A stretch of DNA of 64,000 nt from Nomia melanderi (GCF_051020985.1 NC_135010.1:7376001-7440000); one strand, 5' to 3'. Counted from the stretch's first letter, positions 1 through 11,641 are shown. Numbers and translations are program-made. Notes: generated by a model not told the origin, from the letters alone.

Positions 1-1120
1 CAATGAAGGAGAATTCGAATTTTGCTTGTCTTTCAGCTCGTTCACGTTTCCTCTCGTTATTCAGCCTTCAATTGGAATCACTTATAGTCGAGTTATATAA
101 AATAAAGAATCATTATTATTCAATTATTCTCTATCGTTCAAAATGTCCTTCATACTTTATGAGAATTTTAATTTAAAAAAGTTAATCTTTCTATTGGAAA
201 TCCGTTACCATTAGATCTACGGAACAATTAAAGTAACTTAATTAGTTAATTCCCCATAGAAAATAAAAAGTACGTTTTCATAGCTTCACGGCGACACTAT
301 TACGCTTTCACAGCTGCATAAATTTATTACGTAACTGTCATCATTCCTAATTTTCATCATTCTCACGCAAGCAATTCCGTAATTGCAGTAACTGCGAGAT
401 AAAACTTTTGAAATGAGACATTTCAACTTGCCTAGTAGTTTTAATGCCAAGAGTGGCTATGCAAGAGCTTCGTCAAACTCATCGTCACTCTCAAGGCAGA
501 ATCCACTTGCGAGGAATGCTCTCGAGAGCGAGTCGCTATGGTTTCACTCCCAAATGGGCGGGTACCCTAAAAACCGCGTAGTTGGCGAACAGAGCCGGGG
601 CCTCTGTAAAAATTGACCGAGCCAAGAGTGGACAATAACCGGATGAAGTCGGGAAATATCGGCCGTCTATTTGCGACGGTATTTACAGTCCCATGTTTGC
701 GGGTCCGTATCGGCGTTACATCGTGCTGGAAAAAATGACGGCTGTTTACTCGTCCCGGGCTCGTGTTTGCTCGTTTGCTGTATTTTATTATCGAACCGTC
801 GGTTTCATTACGGCACGCCCCCGATTGGCTGTTCTCGTTAATGTATTACACGTTCGGGATTGATTCGATGTTATTTCCATTTTATTCTAAAGCGGAACCG
901 CTTGATGAATTATTTTTAACGCGGTTTCGACTGTTTTGAATAACATCGAACTTTGATACGTATTCCTGTAAGGGTGATTTATTTTGTATTTGCACGCATT
1001 TCGAATCAATTTATTTATTATTCAGGGACCTTTGTTTACCAGAAATGCTATTGTTATATAACAGTCGAAGGGTTTATACATTTATAGTTTACGAGCATTG
1101 TTGATGCATTCCCAACATGT
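1..1120. other. Noncoding stretch, nothing assigned
   Basis: AT-rich sequence with a moderately GC-rich patch around 540-850. The only frame (413-616) has no recognisable domain and no splice context. I see no gene, RNA or element boundary here. Confidence 0.6.
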
Positions 1121-1126
1121 GACTAA

Positions 1127-1365
1127 ATTATATGAATATTTGTCACTCACTGAGAGCAAGTACTGAATATTCAAATAGCAAACTACATTTGTCTAACGGT
1201 AAGGATTAAATAAACAAATTTAATTTTCCGGTTGAAAATGCAGTTATTATCTTCAATCCCATCAGAAGGAATTAAAGTTACATGAATTACATAAATTATA
1301 TGAATTCGTTTTAGTAAGACGAGTACTAAACACTCAAACACCAAAGTACATTCGATAAAAATTAA
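1127..1365. repeat. Diverged local duplication, about 70 bp, two copies
   Basis: The segment near 1127-1207 recurs at about 1297-1365. Both read ATTATATGAAT, then a variable stretch, then AGTACTGAATATTCAAA-like, then ACATTTG/ACATTCG-like sequence. The second copy ends at the TTAA that begins the J element at 1366. Divergence is high, so this is an old duplication or two fragments of one unidentified repeat. Confidence 0.45.
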
Positions 1366-1665
1366 TCATCTATAGGCAGAATTATTTTTCGTGATTATAA
1401 GAAAATATATGTAGTATAAAATTAACAAATATCACTCTGTAAATATAAATTAGCAATTTATTCAATAGTTTCAATAGTTGTATGCAAACGAATATACCTT
1501 GTAATTTTGAAATTACAATGTCGAACGTTCACGCCTAAGCCTGAAATTCAAGTTAATTAATTATTTAATTTCATTCGTCACTTTGCTATATAAAATGAAA
1601 TAAACCAAGATTCCAATATATTAGTATGTAACTTCAAAGTCACACGTGACCCCTTTCCCTACAAT
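1366..1665 (+). mobile_element. TTAA-flanked MITE, family J (copy 1)
   Basis: A 300-bp element between TTAA at 1362-1365 and TTAA at 1666-1669. Its start (TCATCTATAGGC) and interior match the 301-bp copy at 3668-3968 along the whole length, including the internal motif TTCAATAGTTTCAATA. It holds two palindromes: TTGTAATTT/AAATTACAA mid-element and GTAACTTCAAAGTCAC at 1628-1643, 22 bp from the right end. There is no coding capacity. The TTAA duplication suggests piggyBac-type mobilisation, which is inference because no transposase is present. Confidence 0.72.
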
Positions 1666-1829
1666 TTAATTTCAAGTATGATCGACACAACTGCGTTGCC
1701 ATCAATATTTTATTAAAAATACAGACAAATTCCAAATATATTCTATACCTATGTTTGCTCTAAAGTACAATAGTCAATAACAGAAGAACAAAAATCGAGC
1801 ACTGTTTATATTCAATAAATTCTATTTAA

Positions 1830-2046
1830 AACTGGAACTACCAAGCACTTGAGCCGTCTGTTTAAAATTCCTTAATAAAATCTATAAGCGTGAAATCATT
1901 AAGATTTCAATTGATTCATATTTCAGTTTAGGTATTACTAAATTAGCTTTCTTAATAATTTCTTCAAGAAGTATTTGTACCTTTGCAGTACTTCTAGAAG
2001 AAAAAATTAGGAATTGATCATTTCGGCCCATCTAATAGTCATGGTG
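1830..2046 (-). mobile_element. TTAA-flanked MITE, family B (copy 1, inverted)
   Basis: A 217-bp element flanked by TTAA at 1826-1829 and 2047-2050. Read on the minus strand it matches the neighbouring copy at 2079-2291: a CAC-type start, a subterminal GGGCC..GAAATGAT stretch, and an end related to the CTCGATAGTTCTAG terminus of that copy. The two copies are head to head with 32 bp between them. Noncoding. Confidence 0.65.
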
Positions 2047-2078
2047 TTAAAATCTCCGCCACGAGCCTCACATGTTAA

Positions 2079-2291
2079 CACTAGAACTACCGGATGCATC
2101 AAAATGTCCCATTCCTGATTTCATTTTTTCCAGTTATTCAACAGACAACAGATGCTTCTCAGAAAAAGTACCAGAGAAACTGGTTTAGCAATACACAAAC
2201 TGAACTGCAAACCAACTGAAGTCTCGATAATTGCACTTGTTTCTGCAGAACAATTTCAAAAGGACAATTTAACTGCTCGATAGTTCTAGCG
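2079..2291 (+). mobile_element. TTAA-flanked MITE, family B (copy 2, reference)
   Basis: A 213-bp element with TTAA on both sides (2075-2078, 2292-2295). The terminal inverted repeats are CACTAGAACTACCG at the left and, reversed, CGCTAGAACTATCG at the right. The same ends and interior (GATTTAGCAATAC-like, AAAGTCTCGAT) recur at 1830, 12499, 17795, 46296 and 57723. It is too short to code, so it must have been mobilised in trans. Confidence 0.78.
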
Positions 2292-2429
2292 TTAATCCAA
2301 GGCAAGTCAAATTTCGTTTCTCTCTTGAGGCATGACTATCCTTTGGCGGATCACGTTAAAATCATCAAACGACCATTGAAACCGATCAAACTCGAAGATC
2401 TGTGCCACATTTTTCTCCCGTCGGGGTGG

Positions 2430-3120
2430 CCCGAGATGAACATCCGAGTGTTCGATCGCGAAAGCTCGGGTTGCCGCGGCGTTCGCCGACCTCGCCGGAA
2501 TATTATATACGGCACCGGTGGGGCCTATGAATTATGCATATTTTCCGCGATATGAGTGGCTGAGTGATGGGGTGGCACGTAGCTTTGACAGGCTGTAAAT
2601 TAGAGACGAAAAACTCAGCCGCCGCAGCCGCCTCCTCCGGTTTTACATCGCGATTCCCTTGGACAGCGACGCAAAGGGGGGAAGGAAGAAGGAACCGCGA
2701 GCAGAGCAGAGCAGAGCAGAGCAGAGGCGCTCGGTTCAACGGTTTCTTTTCATCGTTCTTATGCGCCGTGACGCTGCGTCGCCGCTCCGTGTCGGCCCAT
2801 CCCGTCCACAAACAGCCGCCATGAAAACGGATCGCGCAAAAACGCGGCGAAAGGGAGAAAGCGTCAAATCCAATGTCGCCGCTCTCCCGTATATCCACTA
2901 CCCCGGCCACGCTCTGTAAATCGCGCCAAGCCCTCTGCGAACCTCCGCGTGGACGCGCATATCGATGCCGGACAGCGCGAAGTGCGAAAAAAAAACAAAC
3001 ATATACGCGCCCGTTTCGCTCAATTTGTAAATTGGTGAATGATCGTTTGTTTTGCGCGATACTTCGATTTTCAAGGTGTCCGTTATATTCCGCGCCGGGT
3101 TTCACGTTCTATTTCGTGGA
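2430..3120. other. GC-rich island, no supported gene
   Basis: A CpG-rich patch within AT-rich DNA. Overlapping frames on both strands (for example 200 residues on the minus strand at 2503-3105) are compositional. They lack recognisable domains, and one carries a Cys/Ser/Ala-rich run created by a pentamer repeat. The island could be a promoter or enhancer, but nothing seen proves it. Confidence 0.4.
2701..2725. repeat. (GCAGA)5 microsatellite
   Basis: Five perfect copies of the pentamer GCAGA inside the GC-rich island. It produces artificial Ser/Arg/Ala repeats in overlapping frames. Confidence 0.9.
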
Positions 3121-3259
3121 TTTTTTTCGTGCTGCGAACTTTTTGAAAGTGTTTCCACGTTCGTTTGGGAGATTTTTGTTATTGTTTATGGCTGCGCTTT
3201 GGTGTAGGATGTATTGTAGAGTATGTTGAAATCGGTGTTGGAGAGCAATGTATTCTGTG

Positions 3260-3403
3260 TTATTCTGTGTATTGTACTGGGTAATATATTCTATATTATT
3301 CTGTGTATTGTATCGTATAATATGTTCTATATTACTGTCTATATTGTACTATATGATATACTTTATATTACAGTTCGTATTATACTCCGTAGAATTCTGT
3401 ATA
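3260..3403. repeat. 36-bp tandem repeat, four units
   Basis: Four consecutive units of exactly 36 bp start at 3260, 3296, 3332 and 3368. Each begins TTATTCTGTGTATTG or a variant and ends TTCTATA or a variant. Because 36 is a multiple of three, frames run through it and give Ile/Tyr/Leu-rich hypothetical proteins. I judge these to be artefacts. Confidence 0.85.
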
Positions 3404-3667
3404 CTAGTACTAGATTGGATATTAGGATAATACTAGGTTGTCACTCTTCCTAGTTTCCTTCCTAAATATGAAACAAATCTCATGTACACCAGTCTATTGT
3501 CAAGTTCTTAAGATTTATCTTTTCCCTTAAAATATCTCTAATATCTAAACACACGATACTTCTCGATGTAGCAGATACTTTTTCTGATTCAATGAAATCT
3601 TGACTGACAGACAATTTATTCACTACGCATTCTCAAGAATGCTGCAGCACATTAAAATTTTACTTAA

Positions 3668-3968
3668 CCTTCTATGGGCCGAATTTTTGTTCATGATTAT
3701 AACAAAATCTATGCAGTACAAAATTAATAAATATCCACGTATGAGTACGAATTAAGAATGTATTCAATAGTTTCAATAATTTCATCAAACGAATATATTT
3801 TGTAACTTTCAAGTTACAATGACGTTAAACTTTCACGCGTGAGCGTACAAAAGTTGAAATTAACTGATTACTTAATTTTGTTCACCACTTTCAGTGCAGA
3901 ATGAAATAAACCAACGAGATGCCAATATACTGATATGTGACTTCAAAGTTACGTGAGCCTACAGAGAG
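3668..3968 (+). mobile_element. TTAA-flanked MITE, family J (copy 2)
   Basis: A 301-bp element between TTAA at 3664-3667 and 3969-3972. The ends are CCTTCTATGGGC and, reversed, CTCTCTGTAGGC. It aligns over its full length with 1366-1665 in the same orientation. It contains the perfect palindrome GTAACTT-tc-AAGTTAC at 3802-3817 and an imperfect one at 3937-3952, 16 bp from the right end. No coding potential. Confidence 0.8.
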
Positions 3969-4158
3969 TTAATTGACGAATGAACCTCATTTAATCGATA
4001 GAACCACCGTCGAGTACAAACTTCGTCTGAAATACCCACGAAGATAGACGTTCTCTACATCTAAAATTCTGATCACCGACCGCGGTTCTCCCATCGACGC
4101 GACGATTAATCCTCCACCCACCCCAAAATTCCATCACGACACCTCTCATTTTCACCCT

Positions 4159-4460
4159 TTGATATCCTCCTCCTATAGAACATTCTTTCCCTCCAGCTTC
4201 TCAATCGAAGCACGTGTCTCTTTGCGCGAACCGAGAAGACTCCGACAAAGAGTCACTCCGGCAACGTGTGTCGGAAGGGCTGCATGGTGTTCCGAAGGAA
4301 CAATGGCGGTGCGGGAGCTTTTGTTCGTTAGAGGGAACGCTCTCGATTCGCCGCGTGATACTTGGACCGGTAATGCCGGGTCCAGACTTGTTACCGCACC
4401 TCGTTCTGTTATCACGGCCTGTTACTCGGGTGATAAGTCACAGTACAGATGCGTATACGT
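4159..4460. other. GC-richer patch with overlapping frames, no gene supported
   Basis: Frames of 80-143 residues on both strands overlap here. None has a recognisable domain or flanking splice sites that would define an exon. Treated as noncoding. Confidence 0.5.
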
Positions 4461-4539
4461 TCTTACTGAACGTCGTTATATTAATATCTTACGATTTCCT
4501 TTGCATACAAAAACTCTGTCCTTGATAATTAGCTATCAA

Positions 4540-4774
4540 CCCTTTGCACTCGGAAGCTTTTTACTAAAAACATTCGACACTTTCCTATGAGACACAGACG
4601 ACATTTGAAACAAGCTAATGAGAAAACGTACGTAAATTAAGAAACAAAGTTGTTTTATATGAATATTTTCACATAGTGATGCGTTATACACAACTTAATA
4701 TTATATATAACAGCTTGTAAATTTGGTATAACATATCAAATAGTGACTGAGAGTCATCGCTCGAGTGCAAATGG
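4540..4774 (-). mobile_element. TTAA-flanked MITE, family A (copy 1)
   Basis: A 235-bp element with TCAA (mutated TTAA) at 4536-4539 and TTAA at 4775-4778. The left end is CCCTTTGCACTCGGAAG; the right end reversed is CCATTTGCACTCGAG. It is inverted relative to 11691-11918. The palindrome TGACT-gag-AGTCA at 4744-4756 lies 18 bp from the right end. Noncoding. Confidence 0.75.
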
Positions 4775-4778
4775 TTAA

Positions 4779-6630
4779 GTAGATCTAAATTAGTCTAATT
4801 ATCGTAAATCTACACCTACTTCTAACTATTCAATATTAAAGGAATAAAACTTCATTTTAATTAACGTAAACAAATAATATTAACATCTACTGAATACAAT
4901 ATGAATTCGATATACGTCTCAATATTATAAGGCAACAAAAGGTTAACGAGAAGAACGTCATTTCGGGAAACAATAAGTTCCTGCGACTCGTTGTCTTATA
5001 AAACTATAATTCATTTAATCTATATTGCTAATAACGATTCGACATATTTTAAAATATTCTCTCCCAATTTCGTGCTGATGTAATTTCCTAATTACTAACA
5101 TTGTTAGTGACCAATTCGCTATTCGTCGACACAGTCATATCAAACCTATAAAACTATAAACTAGGAAGACACCTCTTTCCCCTTCGCTGTTCCGCTAGAC
5201 ATTAAGTCATTCAACTGTACTTAACTTATACCTAACACTGTGGAAACCCGTGGCCTAAATAACAGGTCGCGATAACAGAACGAGACGCGGTAACAAGCTC
5301 AGTCTAGTGCAATGAAAGGCGAGCATTAGATATCGAGGAATCGAGACTACACGCGAGAATACATACTTAATGACGCCGGCATTAAGCCTCTAATTACTCG
5401 GCGCCGGCCGCCTCGCGCGGTGAACTTTTCGATCGTCGCACAATGGCCTATTTTGCCGTTTCAACCGGTCAAAAGTGAATTTCAAATATTTCGACTAAAT
5501 TGAAACATTCTTTTTCCTTGAGATAGTTGAACGTGTAAGGAATAAGATACTAATAGTTCTTTTTTCATTCGTGTACTCATAAACTACTGTGCTTTGTTGA
5601 AAGTTCGATACACACCTCACAATTATACTTCATAAATGATGTTCTGATACTTTAATAACGTTCCAGAATTTTTTAAATATCATCATATTTGGTGAATATT
5701 TGTGTTTATTATACAAAAGAAATTTTTTATTTTTTTACCACCTTCTCAGTGTATTTTTTGATATCCGTGGTCAGGTAGTTATATAATATTCATTAACTTA
5801 TTACAGAGTATATAATTGATTGTTATTATATATTAGTACCTATTGTATTATTATTATTTACTATCAGCTCTTTTACGCGTAACTCATTCTGTGTCTATGA
5901 ATGTAAAATTTGTATATATAAGTATACACAGCTAGGAATATTTAATATTTATGTATTATGTACTTTATAATAATCATATATACATAATCATATTTTCTAG
6001 AAAAACATTATATTATACTTACTTTTAATTTTGATCGGCTAAAACGGCAAAATCGGCCACTATGCGCCGTTAATCCATGACGCCGCTGTATTATTTCACC
6101 CGCTCGCTGCGCGCCGTCCAGTGAATTACTCTGTTATCGGGCAGAACGATGGAAATCGGGCTTTCGAATACGCGTATTAGCGGGACGCGACCCGTAACCG
6201 GAACAGGAACGTTGCGCAACCCGCGCCGTTACCGTCCGTTGACACGAACGGCCGTCGAATGCGTTTTTAGACCGGCCGGAATGTAACGATGAATTTCGCC
6301 AGCGCGTTTAACCGCGTTCGATTGTAATCATTGCCTTCGAATCGGGTGAGGATTATTATACGCAACGGGGACGAGTCAGCGAGTTTCAGGACATCGTTTT
6401 ATATGCGTTGCCCGTGACAATGGAGTAACTTTTTTTTTCTATTTATCGGGGTAAATTGAATGTGCTTGGGATGCTTGGTGAATTATTGCGAGTGTTTTAC
6501 TCAAGCACTTTTGCGTTTTGATGGTAACGATAATGGTGACTGTTGGAGGAGAGTTAATATATGGAAAGATGAGTGAGAAGATATGGACTTTATAGCTTTA
6601 GCAGTAAATGGAAAGGATTGTACGAGTTGG
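4779..6630. other. AT-rich noncoding stretch with small GC patches
   Basis: Mostly AT-rich (strongly so at 5600-6030) with GC-richer patches near 5390-5440 and 6060-6320. No open frame of note. A single TTAACC-type end, reading AAAAGGTTAACG, occurs near 4937, but no partner end was found. Confidence 0.5.
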
Positions 6631-6636
6631 TAATAT

Positions 6637-6801
6637 GATAGTAATAGCAATAGTAATAGTGATAGTAATATTAATAGTAATAGTAATAATAATAATAATA
6701 GTATTAGTAATAGTAGCAGTAATAGTAATAGTAATAATAATATTAATAATATTATCAACAGTAGTAGTAATAGTAATAGTAATAGTAACAATAATATTAA
6801 C
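6637..6801. repeat. (AGTAAT)n-type microsatellite
   Basis: About 165 bp of imperfect AGTAAT/AATAGT hexamer and AAT trimer repeats. On the minus strand it gives Leu/Ile-rich pseudo-proteins and on the plus strand Ile/Val-rich ones. These are artefacts. Confidence 0.92.
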
Positions 6802-6809
6802 AGCATCAT

Positions 6810-7765
6810 TACTGATCACACACGATGTATCTCTCAAAAGATATAATTAATCCCCCTAACATCAATAACACTACAAAACACAAATCCTTCATATTCAAAT
6901 GAAACAATTCCCAAAGCTAACAAAAAAAGAACATTTTCTCCAATTACTCCAAACACCAACGGAAATCCAGATGCGATTAAAACCATCTACAACAGCGCAC
7001 ACAAGAGGAAACCAAAATAAACATCGCCATTCAAACAATTTCACCTACTTCAATTACGATCTACTCAAATCAAACGCTCCAGCAATCCCGTTACGCTAAC
7101 AATGAACGATCGCACGCGCAAGAAACACATCCGACCGACCGTTGACAAGTTAATCTCTCCGCGAACAAGCCGAAACGTGGCAATCGGCGAGATCGTTCAT
7201 CTCGCGATCCGACGAACCATCCGCGAAATGTCGTACACGGTTGCGCTCCCATAATCTTACCGAATTATTAAGTTAATGCGCGTCTGGAACTGCCGGCCGT
7301 AGAATAGGTTATTACGGATTGATTAAGCAATTTCATTCGGGAATGGTATCCGCCGATAACGCGGCCGGTAATAAGCGCGAGGGCGGGCCCCTGTAATCGA
7401 TATCGGCCGTTGCATCTGTCAAATTTACCCTTCCGCGGACTGAAATCGACTGTAATTCCACTTCGTGACGCATCTCGTTGCCCTCCTCCTTTTCCCTGCC
7501 GCGGGACAAACAATGCGGAACCATATTGACCGGTATTGCGAATTATTGCGCTACATCGATTCCGGCGCATCGGCCGCGAGCAAATATAATAAATACGCCG
7601 GCCCGGGCCGAGCGACGACACGGAAACCTTTTTGGGGTTGAAGGCCTGCGCGTACGCCTTCAGCTCCGTTTACGTAGCAGCTGCGATACTCGATAGGAGC
7701 GTCGATGAGAGCTGTTGGATAAACGTGTACACGGGAATCGGTACCGAATCTGGGATCGAACGTTC
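6810..7765. other. Noncoding stretch with GC-richer part at 7090-7640
   Basis: Overlapping frames on both strands at 7268-7883 carry no domain I recognise. No splice-bounded exon is evident. Confidence 0.5.
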
Positions 7766-7770
7766 CGGAA

Positions 7771-7960
7771 ATAACTGTTCCAGACTGTTTATATCGGTGC
7801 TGAGTGGAACAGTTATGGAGAACCGAAATAGAGTCATAATTGTTGTTAAATGTATCGGTTACCGATACAGACGGTTCTGTTAGTTTTCGGTTCTACGTTT
7901 TTTTTAGTTTTGTATCGAAATCGCTGTAATTGTTACTTAATCTAATGTTACAATTAGCGG
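7771..7960. repeat. Cluster of three short palindromes
   Basis: Three palindromes fall within 190 bp. ATAACTGTTCCA at 7771-7782 pairs perfectly with 7805-7816 across a 22-nt loop. TGTATCGGT-t-ACCGATACA at 7851-7869 is a perfect 9-bp stem. An imperfect GTAATTGTTAC/GTTACAATTAGC pair spans about 7924-7958. They could be dyad protein-binding sites or part of a decayed inverted repeat next to the foldback at 8031. Confidence 0.6.
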
Positions 7961-8030
7961 TATTGGTAACAAACAGGGGAAGCTATCGAACACGGGAATT
8001 CAGAAAATTGTGAAATTTTGTGTGCGGAGT

Positions 8031-8373
8031 AAGTCAAGTCTAATATATTGTAATATGTCTTTCGTGCCGAATTTTATTTTAAACGGGTGAAACTATCTGT
8101 TGAAGAAATGGAATTTTTCTTTCTCGTCGATTATCTCGAGAGCGGCAAGAGTTTCAGTTCTGAAATAATCTGAACATTTTGGAAAATTTTATTTCGTGAT
8201 TTTATAAACGTGAAGGAACAATGTATTTATTGTTTAAACCCCTTTACGCTATCTCTTACCGTTCTTAAGATAATTCACGAGAAAGAAAAATTTTCATTCT
8301 CTTCAAGGGGTGGTTTCGCCCCTTTAAAGTGAAATTCGGCAGGAAAAAAATTGCAATATATTGGACTTGACTT
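8031..8373. mobile_element. 343-bp foldback (long inverted-repeat) element
   Basis: The sequence starts AAGTCAAGTCTAATATATTG and its end, reversed, starts AAGTCAAGTCCAATATATTG. The arms stay alignable for about 120 bp, sharing GTGCCGAATTT/CTGCCGAATTT, CGGGTGAAAC/GGGGCGAAAC, TTGAAGA and TTTTTCTTTCTCGT. The unpaired centre is roughly 8155-8240. As RNA it would fold into one long imperfect hairpin. No TTAA flanks and no clear target duplication were seen, so it is a different class from the TTAA MITEs: a foldback MITE or an inverted pair of fragments. Confidence 0.82.
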
Positions 8374-11300
8374 GTTTTATTTAATCTACAAAGCTTCATA
8401 ACTTTTTGAGTTTCCAGGTTCGATGACTTCCCTTGTAATAATTGGTATTATTAATAAAATTTTGATATTAGTAATTAATCTAGTAATATTTTACAAAAGC
8501 TTTTTCAGTAATTAGACCATCATTACTTCAAACTATATCTTTCATTTATTCTATTTTCTTCCATAATGGACGTAGAAAGATGAATTGCTGAGGTGTTTAT
8601 TGCTATATGGGCTGAGCAACTGAAACTGCATTCATCGCAGCTACCTGGAATAGCTTTTATCGGTGCTATGATCGATGCCCTCTTCGCTAGTATCGCAGCT
8701 ACTATGTAAACGGTGCTTTCTGGCCAACGGTGGACTCGTTCACGCGACATTTCGCAAACGAAATCGTCGGTTACCAGCGACTGAGCGAGTTCTATCGATA
8801 CTTCGACTGCCACAACTGGCCGGATATCGGGAAGTTGCACGGAAGTTCTTAATCCTTCAACGGCGGGACGCTTTTAAATACGCTAGTCTGGATCGGACGG
8901 TTTTCGGCGAGTTCGGCGAGGCATGTTTATTTAACTTCGGTAAATTAGTCGTAGTTTATTGGTATTGCGAATTTGTTTCTTTTGGGCTCGATGTTGCGGT
9001 TGAAGATAGGGACTTTGGGCTATTCGATGTTACCGGTTTTTGAGCTTGCGTCGGTAATGTTTGTTAATTTGTTCAAGCATATTGGATTTTTGGTGTATAG
9101 ATGCTTGGTGGAATTTTTATTCTTATAAGAATGTCCTGATTGTAATAGAGATAAAAATTATTAATTGCAGACTCTTGAGAATAAAAATTTAAGTAAAATG
9201 CAATGTAAAATAAAATGTGAAATAAAAATGTTCGTCTTGTTATTTTTATTTACTTAATATTGCGTAATTATCGTGTCATTACTAAGTTGTTCCACGATAA
9301 CGATTAATATACTAAACATTTTTTAAACACTTTTCTTTCTATACAGTTACTAAGAAACAATGATTTTTCATTTAGTATATTTCCCATTACCAATAAACTA
9401 AGTAAAATAATTAATGAATCTGCAATGGAAAACTCTTACAAACTAATCATACAAACTTTCCAAAGCAAATCTTTTCCAGAAAGTTCACCTATCAACGCAT
9501 TCGACCCATTCACAAGAATTCTATCTCTTAACCAGATAAAAACCGTTACATTCAGTACCGTCTCTGTTACGCATCTTCATCGTAAACGATTAAGATACCA
9601 CTCTTCACCGAATAAATCGGGGATGACTCAACTGTGTCGCATCCCAAACAGAGATGCTACAGCGCGCCGATAACATCGACAGCGCGCTTCGTATCGTTCG
9701 CGAGACGTCGCGTAATTGCGTATCGTTCGGCGATATCGCTGAAAATTCCCGTCAACGAGTTATGAATCAATATCGCGCACGTAACGCGACGTTTCGCTGG
9801 TTCTTCCCGCTATCGCGTCTAATTAGAACGTTAAGGCGGCGGAGCCGTGAGCTCCTCCGCCGTTATCGTTTCAGTCTTAATGAAACTATCGTTTCGCCAA
9901 TTACGGTTGCGAATCGTTAACCCGGCGACATGTTAATTCGTACGCCTTACACGTGTCGGCGGAACGATACCCGTTATTGCCCGACGCGTATGTCAGCCGG
10001 CGTAATTATAATCGCGAGAAGGGAAGTAAGAGGCGAATTTCTTCATCTGCTCGCGCCCCACCTTTTCCCCATCTTTCACGGTATCCTCGCGTGTTTCGAT
10101 TACACCGGCTTTAGAAAGTGTGAATAAACCAGCGAACGCTATTATATAAATAGATTAATTATCCGATTCAACGATTGTATTCTTCGGCTTCCATTCGAGG
10201 AGACGCGAACACTTTCGCTGAGCTCCGTGGTTCAGTGGCTCGAATCGTCAGATCTGATCAGCGTAATTTTTACCAGGTCTTTCCTAGCAATTTCTTCTTT
10301 TCCAAGCACGTAAGTAGGTACTTTCACATGTTTTCCTGGAACAAGCTTTTTCTCGAGCTAGAATTGCGAAAGGCAAAAACGGCTAATGACGGGTGTTAAT
10401 GATTGATAAAGGTTGCCCGTCGTCGACCATTACGGTGAACGTCTCGAACACTTTTTCCCTTACTCGAAAGTATCCATTTCGACGGTTGCCACATCCCAGC
10501 TAACTTTCAAAATAATCTAATTAACAATCTATATAACATCCCAACGCTACTGAATTTTATTATTCTCCGCTTCCAAGTTCCCAGAGATAGTCGACACTTT
10601 TATATCTCTGAATATTACTACGTTCCTTCAAGAACTTTCGAACTTCACACCGTAATTACAACCATGCCGAAACTCCGAATTGGTAACCAATTAATCACCA
10701 TCTATGTCCGTAGAGTTCCTAACGTAATATCTCGAACCGGTCGCACGGACAAATAAAAACCACTTAACGCTAAATAGACTCGAATGGAAGGAAGGGTGGT
10801 CTAGATTGTCGGTCTGAGCGTATTGATCTATTTACCTAGGGAATTACTATCGGGGACGCGATTTGGGGAAGAGCGTATCGGACAAAGCGGTCCCTGGCAG
10901 ACAGGCGAATCCTTTTTCGCGGTGCGTCGCCGGGATGACACGGGTATCGATTCGCCGGTAAGCTTTAAAGCCGATTCGCAGGGCGCGGCGAAGACGCGGA
11001 CCCGGCACAATTTCGCGACGTTAACCCAGTTCGTCGTCCTTGGAACCGGTCCAGCCGCGAGGGCCGCGCCGGTTGCCAGGAAACCTGGAGCCGGACTACG
11101 CGGAACGGCGCACAGTGGGTCGAAATCGTCAAACACTAGGCATTTCCTGGAAAAATAATTTGCTGTTTCTGTACTGTTACGTTACTGTTCTGCTTCTACT
11201 ATTATCGACAAATATGCGTTTGCAACTTGAAACTATATTTTGCCTATAATTCAATCAAGTTTATTTGAAGCTGTTCACATTTGCAGAAAATAATCTTTAG

Positions 11301-11420
11301 ATTTTTGTTCGTAGAAAAATATCCTTTCAATTATCATTCATATTTATATTGCTATTGGCAGTGCAGAAATTATATTGAATGAAGAATCGATTAAAGATGT
11401 CGTTATATTTCAAGCTTTAG
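8374..11420. other. Noncoding stretch with GC islands (9640-10110, 10840-11150)
   Basis: Frames of 60-122 residues occur on both strands, for example 8523-8840 minus and 9654-9920 plus (Arg-rich). None has a recognised domain or splice-bounded structure, and most have strong overlaps on the other strand. No RNA gene or repeat boundary seen. Confidence 0.5.
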
Positions 11421-11426
11421 GTTTAA

Positions 11427-11641
11427 CCTGCGACCGATGCCAGTATGGCATTATCTTCTTTCTGTGTAGAGTGTTATTTTACATTTATGTTCAACAAAAT
11501 ACATTAACTTAAAGAAATAATCTGTATCTTTTAATATCGATGTATTTGTTATAAATCACCTATACAAAAATAACTTTAGAAACATATATTTGCTACGACT
11601 AGTTGGCATTGTCACCAGAAAAATGTGACGATTGTAAAAGG
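11427..11641. mobile_element. TTAA-flanked MITE, family F
   Basis: A 215-bp element between TTAA at 11423-11426 and 11642-11645, with CCT at both ends. Both ends carry subterminal palindromes: ATGCCA-gta-TGGCAT at 11437-11451, 10 bp from the left end, and GTCAC/GTGAC at 11611-11629, 12 bp from the right end. Only one copy is present, so the boundaries rest on TTAA and end symmetry alone. It sits 49 bp before the A element at 11691. Confidence 0.55.

Noticed and set aside
2503..3105. 200-residue minus-strand frame
   Set aside because: Lies in a GC-rich island over a pentamer microsatellite, with three overlapping plus-strand frames; compositional.
6501..6850. Leu/Ile/Val-rich frames resembling membrane proteins
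   Set aside because: Produced by the AGTAAT microsatellite.
8523..8840. 105-residue minus-strand frame
   Set aside because: Unusual start codon, no recognised domain, and an overlapping plus-strand frame of similar length.
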